Source: Acidobacteriota bacterium
GTDB lineage: Bacteria > Acidobacteriota > Blastocatellia > Pyrinomonadales > Pyrinomonadaceae
Length of the DNA stretch: 64,000 nt
Direction of reading: 5' to 3'
Assembly (NCBI GenBank): GCA_025463135.1
Contig: JAOAPY010000052.1
Span: forward strand, 1 to 64,000
Shown here: positions 1-8,544 of the stretch, one piece after another
How the letters are laid out: every line of letters starts with the position of its first letter
How positions within the stretch are numbered: the stretch's first letter is position 1
The notes under the pieces: generated by a model
Told to the model about the DNA's origin: nothing
Seen by the model: the letters and a program-made list of their open reading frames with translations, nothing else
The model's database searches: none
Program-made: the position numbers and the translations under genes

Positions 1-76
1 GCAAAGAGTAGGGTGATGTCTTCGATGATGGATCGAGCTTATGAATTTGATCGGTCCTGGGGCACGACCGCGCACG

Positions 77-220
77 AGTCCATTAAGAGTCCAATAACAG
101 TACGTGTGGGTCTTTGAAGTGCGGTAGAGTGCTATCCATGCCGCTAAGTTCCGTTGAATTACAATAGGTCGCTTCCCTTTCACGGCGGCGACACGGGTTC
201 GACTCCCGTACGGGACGCCA
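77..220 (+). repeat. 144-nt repeat ending in a tRNA-Glu(UUC)-like 3' half, copy 1
   Basis: The last ~50 nt match the 3' half of tRNA-Glu: anticodon loop CTTTCAC (177-183, anticodon TTC), GGCGG stem strand, a T-arm ACGGG/TTCGACT/CCCGT, acceptor strand ACGGGAC, discriminator G and encoded CCA (218-220). GTTCCGT (148-154) can pair with the acceptor strand, but the D-arm region (155-171) is too short and unpaired, and the anticodon stem has a T/C mismatch. It is therefore probably not a functional tRNA. An ungapped copy, about 85% identical by eye, lies at 27285-27428, and a shorter relic at 13238-13263. The conserved block starts 71 nt upstream of the tRNA-like part, so the repeat unit is larger than a tRNA. 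Confidence 0.7.
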
Positions 221-252
221 AACACTTTTCCGTAATTTGCAGGATCCGGCCG

Positions 253-597
253 TTATGCTGCGACTGGACGCGCCGACTTGCGCGAGCGGCTCCAAGTGCT
301 CTGGCCGGCCTTGCGAAGCTTGCTCCAATACCACCATTGACGTTGCTCAATAGGCAGATCTGGATCTTTCGCTTGCGCCACCGCGGCCACCAACACATCG
401 AGACAACAAGGATCGATCCGTTGTCCTCTCAAGCGACATAGCTCGCGATACATTCGCTGAGGACTTCGCCGCCGAAGCTGACTCACCGACGTAATTCCGA
501 GCAACTCAAAGTCTTCCATCATCGCTGGGCCAATCGACACCAGGTCTATTAACCTGCGTTCTTCCTTGCGTTCTTCTTTCCGTTCTTCTTTGGGCAT
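253..597 (-). CDS. Cdd1-like helix-hairpin-helix protein (pathogenicity-locus family)
   Basis: A 114-residue protein. After a Lys/Glu-rich, repetitive N-terminus (KEER units, residues 3-14), residues 16-95 fit the Cdd1/'pathogenicity locus' family: a helix-hairpin-helix of the type LxxLxxIGPAMxxDFxxLGI, then a Cys-containing segment (CRLRGQRIDPCCLD) and the family-typical W(W/Y)YW near the end. Members are small putative DNA-binding proteins of unknown role, sometimes named mitomycin-resistance proteins. The last ~20 residues (Ser/Arg-rich) look like a non-homologous tail next to the repeat at 77-220. The gene stands alone, convergent with nothing, and the VOC gene lies 14 nt upstream on the same strand, so the two could be co-transcribed. 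Confidence 0.8.
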   Translation of the reverse strand: MPKEERKEERKEERRLIDLVSIGPAMMEDFELLGITSVSQLRRRSPQRMYRELCRLRGQRIDPCCLDVLVAAVAQAKDPDLPIEQRQWWYWSKLRKAGQSTWSRSRKSARPVAA

Positions 598-611
598 GGC
601 ACTCCTTCCGG

Positions 612-1124
612 TTACTGCTTCGTTTGGGTGGGCAATTGCGAAAAGATCACGTAATGGCCGCCCGGTTCCTTCGCAATGATCTCCTGCGCGCCGTAACTCG
701 TTTCATGAATGCCTTTCGCAACTTCAATTTCATGCAGTGCCGAAGCAATGGCATTGATGTCCGGGACCTCCATGAAAACGAAGGTGGGTCCCTGCTCAGC
801 CGCTTTGCCCAGCGGGTCCGACGGATTCGCCTGCATGCCCTCATACGTTTGGTACATCAATTCAACACTGCCGTTATCAATCGCCGCAAACCCGATGTGA
901 TCACGCTCCGGGACCTGAATGGTAGTTCTGAATCCGAACCGCTCAGTCCAAAACTTCAGACTTGGTTCGACGGCTTTAACGTGCAGCACTGGCGTGGATT
1001 TATTGATCATTCTCTTCTTCTCCTCGTGGGAACGCGCCACGGTGACGGCGACCAATGCGGCGACCGCGAAAACTGCGAAGTAGCCGGTCATGGCTTTTCG
1101 ATTCAATCTACGGTTGAGCTTCAT
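612..1124 (-). CDS. VOC (glyoxalase/bleomycin-resistance) family protein
   Basis: The VOC domain occupies residues ~42-165: it begins STPVLHVKAVEPSLKFW and ends with GGHYVIFSQL, containing the beta-alpha-beta-beta-beta halves and a conserved Glu in EPGGHY. The family includes metal-dependent lyases, dioxygenases and drug-binding proteins; the substrate cannot be told. The long form (170 aa) adds a hydrophobic segment at residues 15-30 that could anchor it in the membrane. An internal ATG at 1010 also has a strong purine-rich Shine-Dalgarno (gaggag) and would give a 132-residue soluble protein that fits a single VOC domain better, so the start is ambiguous. It is divergent from the PadR gene, which probably controls it. 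Confidence 0.85.
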   Translation of the reverse strand: MKLNRRLNRKAMTGYFAVFAVAALVAVTVARSHEEKKRMINKSTPVLHVKAVEPSLKFWTERFGFRTTIQVPERDHIGFAAIDNGSVELMYQTYEGMQANPSDPLGKAAEQGPTFVFMEVPDINAIASALHEIEVAKGIHETSYGAQEIIAKEPGGHYVIFSQLPTQTKQ

Positions 1125-1151
1125 TGATCCATTTCTCCTCTGATTGTTTAT

Positions 1152-1170
1152 CTAGTCTGATTTGGACTAG
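1152..1170. promoter_or_regulatory. Candidate PadR operator (perfect inverted repeat)
   Basis: CTAGTC, 7 nt, then GACTAG forms a perfect 6-bp inverted repeat between the divergent VOC and PadR genes, 7 nt before the first usable PadR ATG (1178). PadR regulators usually bind palindromes that overlap their own promoter. That this is the operator is inference from position and symmetry. Confidence 0.4.
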
Positions 1171-1177
1171 CAGTGTT

Positions 1178-1822
1178 ATGCTAATGGCCATGGCCAAACC
1201 TGTCAAGCGGAAAAATCCTCCGGCCGTTAAGCAGCGTCAACCTGCCAACCAAACCCGATTGACGATTTCAGACCTCGTAATTCTTAGCTTGTTGGCAGAG
1301 CGGCCCATGCATGGTTATGAAGTAAATGCGACACTCGAGGATCGGAAGATTCGCGACTGGGCGCCGGTTTCCCGGCCGCAGATCTATTACTCATTGGACA
1401 AGTTGACCAAACTGAAACTCATTCGAGTTACTGATGTCGATTCACCATCGGCTGGTCCCGAACGCCGAGTTATGGAGACTACTCCGCTTGGCCGCACACA
1501 ACTCGCTGACGCGCTCGAAGCTACTCACTGGGTGCGCCAACGTGTGCACCAGCCGTTCTTGATTTGGTTGGCTCTTTCATGGCAAGCACGGCCACGGACG
1601 TTTCGTAGGCAACTTATCAGTCGCAAGAACCTGTTGGAAGAACAACTCAAGGAAGAGCGGGCCACACTCGCAGAAGTCATTAGCGAAGTTGGTCATCCCT
1701 ATCATGAAGCCGTCTGGATGCTGCAGTTGCTGATTGAGCAGAAAACAACTGAACTTCGCTGGGTCGAACGTATTCTTCAGAACACTGATAAGCGCGCGCC
1801 CGCGCGGAACGCCCGAAACTAG
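1178..1822 (+). CDS. PadR family transcriptional regulator
   Basis: The winged-helix domain is clear: LTISDLVILSLLAERPMHGYEV, then PVSRPQIYYSLDKLTKLKLI, the wing (ERRVMETTPLGRTQL) and a C-terminal helical dimerisation region, as in PadR/Vtr-type repressors that respond to phenolics or toxic compounds. The frame is open to 1124, but translation from there would begin inside the VOC gene's start region. ATGs at 1178, 1184 and 1190 are all just upstream of the Lys/Arg-rich leader and are more likely; 1178 is given here. It lies divergent from the VOC gene and 37 nt upstream of an EthA-like monooxygenase, an arrangement typical of a regulator with its detoxification targets. Confidence 0.88.
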   Translation: MLMAMAKPVKRKNPPAVKQRQPANQTRLTISDLVILSLLAERPMHGYEVNATLEDRKIRDWAPVSRPQIYYSLDKLTKLKLIRVTDVDSPSAGPERRVMETTPLGRTQLADALEATHWVRQRVHQPFLIWLALSWQARPRTFRRQLISRKNLLEEQLKEERATLAEVISEVGHPYHEAVWMLQLLIEQKTTELRWVERILQNTDKRAPARNARN

Positions 1823-1859
1823 CGGCGGCCAGTAACGCTATAGTGCCGCAGGGCTGAGC

Positions 1860-3410
1860 ATGGAACATTTCGACGTCATGATCGTGGGCGCCGGTCTCTC
1901 CGGAGTGGGCGCCGCCTGCCAACTGCGGCAGCGGCACCCGCGCAAGAGTTTCGTCGTCCTCGAGGGGCGAAACGCGATGGGCGGCACCTGGGACTTGTTC
2001 CGCTATCCCGGCGTCCGCTCGGACTCTGACATGTACACGCTCGGCTACAGATTCCGCCCGTGGCGCGACGCCAAGGCCATCGCCGACGCAAAATCTATTC
2101 TCAACTACATCCGCGAGACCGCCGCCGAGTTCGACGTAGACAAAGAAATTCGCTACGGCCACCGCGTGCGGCATGCCTCGTGGTCCACCGCGGACGCACT
2201 CTGGACGATTCAAGCTGATACAGGGGAAGCGGAGCCTCAGTCCGAGCCTCAGTCCGATATTGGACCTGAAAAAACACCCGAGAAAATGCCTGAAAATATC
2301 GCCCAGTTCACCTGCAACTTCCTCTACCTCTGCACGGGCTACTACGACTACGGGGCTGGCTACACTCCGGAGTGGACCGGCGTCGAGCGGTTTCGTGGCC
2401 AGATCGTGCATCCGCAGAAGTGGCCGGAAGATCTCGACTACGAAGACAAGCGCGTGGTGGTAATCGGCAGCGGCGCCACCGCCGTCACGCTGGTTCCGGC
2501 GATGGCCCAACGCGCGGCGCATGTCACCATGCTTCAGCGTTCGCCCACTTACGTTGTCTCGCGGCCCGCCGAAGATAAGATCGCGAACTCGCTGCGCTGG
2601 CTATTGCCCGCGCGCGCGGCCTACGTGATCACGCGTTGGAAAAACGTGTTCCTGCAAATGTTCTTCTATAACCTGGCGCGCTCGCGGCCCAATGTCTTTA
2701 AGTGGATGCTGGCGAGAGGTGTGCGAAACCACCTCGGCGAGCAATACGACCTCAAGCACTTCACGCCGGAATACAACCCCTGGGATCAGCGTCTGTGCCT
2801 GGTCCCTGATTCGGACCTCTTCCACGCGATACGCGACGGCCGGGCAACGGTGGTCACTGATCAGATTGAAACCTTCACCGAGCGTGGTCTGCAGCTCAAG
2901 TCCGGCGAGCACCTCGACGCTGACATCGTCGTGACGGCCACGGGCCTTGTGCTAAAGCTCATGAGCGGGTTGCAACTCACGGTTGACGGTGCGCCCATGG
3001 ATCTGTCGCAGACGATCACCTACAAAGGGATGATGTACAGCGACGTCCCGAACCTTGCTTCCGCGTTCGGCTACACGAACGCGTCCTGGACGTTGAAGTG
3101 CGACCTCACGGCCGAGTACGTCTGCCGGCTCCTGAAACACATGGACCAGCACGGCTACGCGCAGTGCACCCCACGCCTGAACGATCTTGAGCTCACCGCG
3201 GAGCCCGCCATCGACTTCACTTCCGGTTACGTGCTGCGTGCGCTCCACACCCTCCCGCGACAAGGCTCGAAAACGCCCTGGCGCGTACACCAAAACTACG
3301 TGAAGGATCTCTCCATGCTTCGCTTCGGACGCGTGGATGACGGGACGATGGAGTTCAAGCCGGCGCCGAACGCGCGCAACGCCGAAGCGGCGGCGGCCCA
3401 GCATGGCTGA
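1860..3410 (+). CDS. Flavin-containing (Baeyer-Villiger type, EthA-like) monooxygenase
   Basis: A 516-residue FAD/NADPH monooxygenase. The FAD Rossmann motif GAGLSG is at 10-15, the Baeyer-Villiger fingerprint FxGxxxHxxxWP is met by FRGQIVHPQKWP (178-189), and the NADPH Rossmann motif VVVIGSGATA is at about 199-208. The C-terminal half (KHFTPEYNPWDQRLCLVPDSDLF, VTATG) resembles mycobacterial EthA, which converts ketones or thiocarbonyl drugs. The usual length is ~490; the excess is an insert at ~121-142 made of short repeats (SEPQSEPQS, EKTPEKMPE) encoded by a small tandem duplication. The gene follows PadR by 37 nt and may share its transcript. The substrate is unknown. Confidence 0.88.
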   Translation: MEHFDVMIVGAGLSGVGAACQLRQRHPRKSFVVLEGRNAMGGTWDLFRYPGVRSDSDMYTLGYRFRPWRDAKAIADAKSILNYIRETAAEFDVDKEIRYGHRVRHASWSTADALWTIQADTGEAEPQSEPQSDIGPEKTPEKMPENIAQFTCNFLYLCTGYYDYGAGYTPEWTGVERFRGQIVHPQKWPEDLDYEDKRVVVIGSGATAVTLVPAMAQRAAHVTMLQRSPTYVVSRPAEDKIANSLRWLLPARAAYVITRWKNVFLQMFFYNLARSRPNVFKWMLARGVRNHLGEQYDLKHFTPEYNPWDQRLCLVPDSDLFHAIRDGRATVVTDQIETFTERGLQLKSGEHLDADIVVTATGLVLKLMSGLQLTVDGAPMDLSQTITYKGMMYSDVPNLASAFGYTNASWTLKCDLTAEYVCRLLKHMDQHGYAQCTPRLNDLELTAEPAIDFTSGYVLRALHTLPRQGSKTPWRVHQNYVKDLSMLRFGRVDDGTMEFKPAPNARNAEAAAAQHG

Positions 3411-3871
3411 CTCCTATTCACGACAACTGGCAAACGACATGAGACTTTCCAAAATCGACTTCGACACTCCGGAACACCTGAGTAATAAGAATCCGTCGCG
3501 GCTTTTTCATGTTTATTATTTGGGCGGTATTGACTTTGTACCTGTATTGATACGAGTTCCTGGTGAGCAGTCTCGTCGTATACAATCCGCCGCAGAAAAC
3601 AATCAAACACCATCGAAAATGCGGTCACGCAGCACGGTTCGCCACACTCCGCGGCGCCAGAAGCTGGATCCGAGCTTTTCCGACGCCAGCCGCTTGCGGT
3701 CCTCCACTGTATGTGAGTAACGCGTTGTCATACCAGTATCTCAGGAGTACCTGTCTCACGGTTACAATAGCGTTCACGGTGGCTCGAGCGGTCGCGAAGT
3801 CGCGAAGGAAGCACTCATAGAACGGTTATGGAGCTTGCTGTGAGCCTCGTCGACAGCATACATTCGGAGGC
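3411..3871. other. Intergenic stretch without a recognisable gene
   Basis: Several short overlapping frames exist on both strands, but none has a family-like sequence, a convincing Shine-Dalgarno, or a codon pattern like the neighbours. No clear terminator or repeat was seen. Confidence 0.5.
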
Positions 3872-4738
3872 ATGGATGAGAACCCCAACGCTGTGGAGCG
3901 TTACTCCACGAAGCTCATCAAATACACAGTCCGCGGCACTTGGATTTTCAGTAAACAGCAGATCATTTTCTCGAGCCTGCTCGGCCTGGCCTCGGCCGTC
4001 GGCGCTTACCTCCTTGGGCTCGCGCCCTTTGGTGCCAGCATGCGTCTCTTTCTCGGAGTCACCGTTTTCGCGTTTCTCGCTGCCGGCATTTACAACCTCG
4101 TGCGGGCGCCGTTTCTCATCCAACACGATCAGCAACAGCAGATTGACGCGATGCGAAACAGAGCGCCCATTCCACTCCGACCGGCTCCGAGAGCCGAACG
4201 ACCTCCAGACCTTGAACCGAACCTTGAGTGCCTGTCGGTGCGGTTCGATCAAGTGGAGATCGAGAGCGAGCACGACATCGTTCAGGATGGCGTTGAACAC
4301 ATTGCAGTCATTGCGGAGTTCGTGAACAATCCACACCTAGAACGACGTATCGGTAGCGCGCACATGGTCTTCGCGGTCATCAGATACTTTGACGTGAACA
4401 ACCAACTGGTGTGTCAGGTCACCCATGGCCCTTGGATGGATGAGGATATGCGTGAGGTAGACTTCGCGATTGGAGACCGGCGACGGCTGGTGCTCGCCGT
4501 CCAGCGTATTGATGGCGACCAGTATCGCCCCAAAATGGACGCTCTCCGGGCCATCCAGAACAATCACGAGAACTGGCAGCGTTACCGGGCGCCAGACTAC
4601 TGGTATCTGCCGCCAAATACACAACGCATCGAAGTCCGCCTCTGTTCGGCCGTCGACGGCTCGACGATCGGGACGTACCTATTCGACCTCCAAATGGGCG
4701 AAGACTGCATGGTCCACCTGCTTGGAGATCCTGCTTAG
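3872..4738 (+). CDS. Unknown two-TM membrane protein with a large soluble C-terminal domain
   Basis: I do not recognise the family. A short cytoplasmic N-terminus is followed by two hydrophobic segments (about 30-50 and 57-80) and then ~200 soluble residues. The soluble part looks like a beta-rich domain (LECLSVRFDQVEIES, VVIAEFVNNP-like strands, a YWYLPPNTQRIEVRL strand near the end). The start sits very close to a GGAGG (spacing 1-2 nt), so the true start may be slightly different. It is convergent with the DUF4062 gene, whose product also has two TM segments; there is no evidence that they work together. Confidence 0.65.
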   Translation: MDENPNAVERYSTKLIKYTVRGTWIFSKQQIIFSSLLGLASAVGAYLLGLAPFGASMRLFLGVTVFAFLAAGIYNLVRAPFLIQHDQQQQIDAMRNRAPIPLRPAPRAERPPDLEPNLECLSVRFDQVEIESEHDIVQDGVEHIAVIAEFVNNPHLERRIGSAHMVFAVIRYFDVNNQLVCQVTHGPWMDEDMREVDFAIGDRRRLVLAVQRIDGDQYRPKMDALRAIQNNHENWQRYRAPDYWYLPPNTQRIEVRLCSAVDGSTIGTYLFDLQMGEDCMVHLLGDPA

Positions 4739-4817
4739 TTTTTAGGGAAACTTAAACTCCGAACAGTCCCCGGAAATTCATTAATTCGCGATCTGAAGCA
4801 GTTCGCGGAAACCTGCA

Positions 4818-7088
4818 TCACCCTCCGATGAAGCCAGGCACAGAAGATAGAGGCACCCAATCCGAAGCACCTTCAAACCATGCTTGATCGGTTGCTTGTG
4901 CTTGGCCGGCCGCTGCCAATGCTCGCATCTCCGCTATAGAGAACGGACCACTCTGGATTCCATCCTTATAGAGATAAATGCTTTCCACTGTAATACCACC
5001 GAAGTATGCGGCTGAGCGGCTGAGAGTCTCGTCCGTACCAACTTTGAGGCGTCGTACTAACCAATATTTTGACTTTGGCTCAGTGGAGCCAGCAAGGAAC
5101 CGAAGGTGAACCGGAAGCAATTGGTCGTCTCGATCAAACCCGAAACTCGACGCCTTAGCAAGATCAGTCCTAACGACTCCCGTGGCATTTTTTCTATCAA
5201 TCGGTGGGGCCGGCGAGAACGGAATTCGCCTCAAACCCTTGATCTCAAAATGCTCGACAAGTTTACAAAACGTAGCCGTGTCCTGTAAGAGCTGGGATTG
5301 GTGCAACAGAAAACTCTGCATGTCACTATCTAAATCGCGTAAGGAAGTCTTCAGTTGTTGTATCTCCCGGTTACGTCGCGCAATAGTTGTTGAAATCTGC
5401 GAATGAGTCGTGCTTGCGGACTGATACCACGCCCAAGCCCCCAACAAGCTCAATGGGATGCCGATGAAAAAGAGAACAGCTATCCATAGAACGTCTGCAT
5501 AGACAGCCATCATCGCTATTGCAAGAAAAAGCGCGGCACCGACGCCGCCCGCCATGGCTACTCGCATTCGTTGGTCGTGCAATCGCTTCGCTCGTCGATT
5601 TGCTTCAGCTTGCTCTGCGGTTAAGGTCTCGACTTTCCGCCTTTTGGTTTGGATTGATTCCTCTATGCTCAATTTGACTTCGGACGTTAGCCCTTTGCTG
5701 GAGTCAAATCTGAAAGCATCGTTGGCAGCCGATAAGCTGGTGGCCGACAGCTGCAAAATCTTGAGACTAGACTTCAACGAAAGCTTAGCTGTCTGAATCA
5801 AGTCGTTCATGGTGGTCCGATCATTTGCCACGACGGTAAACTCTAGAACAGGGTCTGTCTGTTTGTATTGAATACCTCGTCGAACCCCAAACTCACGGAT
5901 CAGTCGCTCAAGGCCGACTAACTCGCTAACCTCTTCCGTGACTGTTTGTCGTAATCTTCCGCGAAACTGTGTGAAATGGTTTCCTAAACCAGTAAAAGCT
6001 GCATCCGATTGCACTCGCGAGATCGAATAGGGCTGAAGCCAAAATGCTTCCTGCACTTGTTTCAAAGCCGCCTCTTTTTCGCCGCTAAAGGCAAGCTGCC
6101 GACCGTATTCAACCTTTGACATCCAGTGGTGCGGTACCTTTTCGTATGCCTTCCGAGCGGATTCTAAGGCACTCTCTAGATCTCCTAAGGCTTCACTTGC
6201 GCGCGCGGCAATTAGGAGGCATGCCATGGTATCCAGCTCACGTTCGTCATCCTCGGCGGCCGCCACCTGAGCGCAACGAAGTGCAATTCTTCTTGCCTTC
6301 GTACAATTTCTCAGTAAGGCGCTAGCAACAAGCAGACGCGCTAACCAATAGCCTAGAACAACGTCTAATGGTACTAACTCGACTGCTTGGCTTAGGTGCT
6401 CAAAAGCGACTTCAGGAAGACCTAAATCGAACGCCCGGAGGGCCTCTCCTGCGTGGTTACGTGCAAGCAACTTAAGAGGATGCCCGCTGTTCCGTTCGTG
6501 AGTTGACATCATAGGGGCGTTGGAGAGCCGTTCGCGCTTTATTAATGTGTCCTCAAAGATCTGCTCAGTGTCTTCCGCGATTTCCTCAAGGTTGCCAAAG
6601 TCCTCCGCAACGTAAAGGATATCTCTAACCTGTTGAACAATGAAGCCTGCCACTAAATCGGAACCTAAGGTTAAATCGTAGTAGGCTGTTGTATGGCGTT
6701 CTTCAATTGCGGCTACCCATTTCTCCAATTTGTCATTCTTCAGTTGGCGCAACCCCGGTTTGGGTACACAGCCGTAACCGATAATGAATGGCAGGATGGT
6801 CTTCCTCGATTTTAGGGCGCGCTTATACTCTAGGTGCGTATAGCTTTCTTCTTGAGCTCTCGGTTGGCCGCCGTACCTCTCACCGACAAGTAGCACGAAC
6901 AAATTTGAATCTTCGACCTCTCGGTAGCACCTGCTTAACGCTGGACTGGGGTCCGCGGCATTGTCGTTCAGGTCAACCGTTTGGATGACGGGCTTTTTTA
7001 TTTGGTTCAGTTGATCCTTAAGCGCACGGCGCAGGTCCTGGAACTCTTCGAAGCTACTAGCTAAAAAGATTCTCATATGATTTGCCAT
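4818..7088 (-). CDS. DUF4062-TPR-TM-GYF_2 (DUF4339) multidomain membrane protein
   Basis: A 756-residue fusion. Residues ~5-110 are a DUF4062 domain (MRIFLASSFEEFQDLR, then DSNLFVLLVGERYG and EESYTHLEYKRAL), a flavodoxin/TIR-like fold found in STAND and other conflict proteins. Residues ~195-370 are helical TPR-like repeats. Coiled-coil helices flank a TM hairpin at ~505-550 (LFLAIAMMAVYADVLWIAV). The C-terminus (~706-755) is a GYF_2/DUF4339 domain (GPFSIAEMRALAAAG, AWFEGASDWVPLSSV), usually a peptide- or lipid-associated module. AAGGA lies 6 nt before the ATG. The domain order suggests a membrane-tethered sensor/effector; the function is unknown. It stands alone, with no toxin or nuclease partner beside it. 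Confidence 0.8.
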   Translation of the reverse strand: MANHMRIFLASSFEEFQDLRRALKDQLNQIKKPVIQTVDLNDNAADPSPALSRCYREVEDSNLFVLLVGERYGGQPRAQEESYTHLEYKRALKSRKTILPFIIGYGCVPKPGLRQLKNDKLEKWVAAIEERHTTAYYDLTLGSDLVAGFIVQQVRDILYVAEDFGNLEEIAEDTEQIFEDTLIKRERLSNAPMMSTHERNSGHPLKLLARNHAGEALRAFDLGLPEVAFEHLSQAVELVPLDVVLGYWLARLLVASALLRNCTKARRIALRCAQVAAAEDDERELDTMACLLIAARASEALGDLESALESARKAYEKVPHHWMSKVEYGRQLAFSGEKEAALKQVQEAFWLQPYSISRVQSDAAFTGLGNHFTQFRGRLRQTVTEEVSELVGLERLIREFGVRRGIQYKQTDPVLEFTVVANDRTTMNDLIQTAKLSLKSSLKILQLSATSLSAANDAFRFDSSKGLTSEVKLSIEESIQTKRRKVETLTAEQAEANRRAKRLHDQRMRVAMAGGVGAALFLAIAMMAVYADVLWIAVLFFIGIPLSLLGAWAWYQSASTTHSQISTTIARRNREIQQLKTSLRDLDSDMQSFLLHQSQLLQDTATFCKLVEHFEIKGLRRIPFSPAPPIDRKNATGVVRTDLAKASSFGFDRDDQLLPVHLRFLAGSTEPKSKYWLVRRLKVGTDETLSRSAAYFGGITVESIYLYKDGIQSGPFSIAEMRALAAAGQAQATDQAWFEGASDWVPLSSVPGFIGG

Positions 7089-7417
7089 ACAGCCATCCTT
7101 GTGGTCTTGTGAGCCTCGTTTCCAGTCGGATAAACCGCGGATCCAAGGTTGTTAGTAAAAACGAATGACAATGAATCGCTTACTCGATCGTGCGAAAGCT
7201 TGGCGAGAGAGTGAAGCCAGCGGTGATGAGACGGTCGAATAGTAAATCGCAAATCGTCAATAGTAAACACTTGCACAGCAGATCGCGGACGCTAGACTCG
7301 GATTCTGTCGGTCACAGCTACGCCGTGAAATCATTTCCTGTTTAGACTTGCCTCCGTCAATTCATCACTTGGTTAGAAGCACCAAGCTTTTCTAAATCAG
7401 AAATCACAACGCAGAAG
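7089..7417. other. AT-richer intergenic region with short AATCG-type repeats
   Basis: No gene is seen. Positions 7225-7265 carry a low-complexity series (aatagtaaatcgcaaatcgtcaat split in short units) of the same type as 61045-61095. Confidence 0.4.
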
Positions 7418-7680
7418 TTAGCGATTAGAATTCAGAGCGCTGGCAACCGCTTTCACTACTCGCTCGATAGCCTCATCAGACGTTTGCCAGTTGCACGCAC
7501 TGACGCGCATGGCGCGCCGGCCGCGCCGGGTGGTGCCGCCAAAAAATGCTTCGCCGGTCTGTTGGATTGCCGCGCTGACTTCATCAGTGCGGCGATCGTG
7601 AGCTTGTTCTGTTGCGATTGATTCGATAGGGCCGATAGGGCCCTCCCTTACGGCCGGGCTACTGCCCCGAATGAACGTAG
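7418..7680 (-). pseudogene. 3' remnant of a PLP-dependent (group II) decarboxylase, copy 1
   Basis: The reverse strand encodes the C-terminal ~70 residues of an aromatic/diaminobutyrate-type PLP decarboxylase: a helix ending IQQTGEAFFGG, then RRGRRAMRVSACNWQT and SDEAIERVVKAVASAL, ending at the stop 7418-7420. Upstream the frame runs into unrelated low-complexity sequence (GPIGPI) and there is no PLP-Lys region, so only the end survives. A second, more degraded copy of part of it lies at 8545-8656 in the same orientation. Confidence 0.65.
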
Positions 7681-7744
7681 TGTTGCCAACCAGCCGAGCA
7701 ACTCGGCTGGGGTGGGCGTTGCCTCAAGAGTCATAGGACGTGGC

Positions 7745-7946
7745 GGATTCGGCTATGCCGTCGGATGTGCGGCGGTGGCTATGCCCCGCCGGCAGCAGCT
7801 AAATTGTTCCCGGGGCTATGCCCCTGGTTCGGGCTTAGCCCTTCGAATCTATTGGGCCAAAGGCCAGGACCAAGGGCATGGTCCCAAAAGGAGCCTCCAC
7901 GGCGGGGCACAGCCACCGCCGCACATCCGGCGGCGAAGCCGAAACC
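7745..7946. repeat. MITE-like inverted-repeat element with ~46-nt arms
   Basis: The arm 7745-7790 is complementary to 7901-7946 with about four mismatches over 46 nt. The 110-nt loop contains further small hairpins (ggggctatgcccc, gggcttagccc). No coding potential is seen. It could be a non-autonomous mobile element or a structured RNA/terminator. Confidence 0.6.
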
Positions 7947-8099
7947 GACGCGGCCCATACCTCTTGAGGCAAAGCTGCATTAACACGGTCTGACGCTCGC
8001 GGCTGTGCAGCGTCGGATCTGTTCACCGTCTTGCAAAGCGAGGTAAACTGCCACCGTATTCAAGAGGGCCTATTCCTTCGCGGATGGTTTGAAGTTAAG

Positions 8100-8528
8100 A
8101 TGAGCAAATACCGTCAGCGCGGCTATATGGACAGCGATCGCGAGTCGGAGCGACCAAAGCCGCAATCCAATTCGCAATCAAACCCCCTATCAAAGAATGA
8201 GCATCGCGAGGGCCCGCGAAGCCCGCGCATGATGGCATTTGGCGAGGTGTCGAAGTGCACCGCGTGCGGAGCAAAGGCTCCGCCGAACATCAACGTCGAC
8301 AGCTCTTGCGCAAAGTGCAACGCTGACCTCCACAGCTGCCGTCAGTGTACACACTTCGATCCCAGGGCGCGCTTCGAATGTAATAAACCGATCCCCGCAC
8401 GCATAGTGAACAAACACGCGCGCAACGAGTGCGAACTGTTCGCGGCTCGAATTGTAGTCGAGCGCGAAACCTCGTCAGGCCCGCCGACGGATGCTCGTGA
8501 CGCGTTCGCAAAACTATTCAAGAAGTGA
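8100..8528 (+). CDS. Small cysteine-rich (zinc-ribbon-like) protein
   Basis: The protein is 142 aa from the ATG at 8100. The frame is open to 8031, but the additional residues look non-coding. It has a polar, Ser/Arg/Gln-rich N-terminus, then a cysteine core: CTACG, CAKC, CRQC and two further Cys in FECNKP and NECELF. The first four pairs resemble two zinc ribbons. The end, DARDAFAKLFKK, is a short amphipathic helix. It has no signal peptide and is probably a cytoplasmic metal-binding protein of unknown role. It sits between two copies of the decarboxylase remnant, as if it had been inserted with a duplication. Confidence 0.7.
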   Translation: MSKYRQRGYMDSDRESERPKPQSNSQSNPLSKNEHREGPRSPRMMAFGEVSKCTACGAKAPPNINVDSSCAKCNADLHSCRQCTHFDPRARFECNKPIPARIVNKHARNECELFAARIVVERETSSGPPTDARDAFAKLFKK

Positions 8529-8544
8529 AATGTCCCGTGTCTTA

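Noticed and set aside
154-441. Open frames on both strands across the tRNA-Glu-like repeat
   Set aside because: They overlap the repeat and the Cdd1-like gene and have no family-like sequence.
1680-2522. 280-codon minus-strand frame antisense to the monooxygenase
   Set aside because: Shadow of the real gene in GC-rich DNA; the sense frame has full FAD/NADPH motifs.
3337-3720. 127-codon plus-strand frame after the monooxygenase
   Set aside because: Begins inside the monooxygenase in another frame; Arg/Ser-rich composition without domain features.
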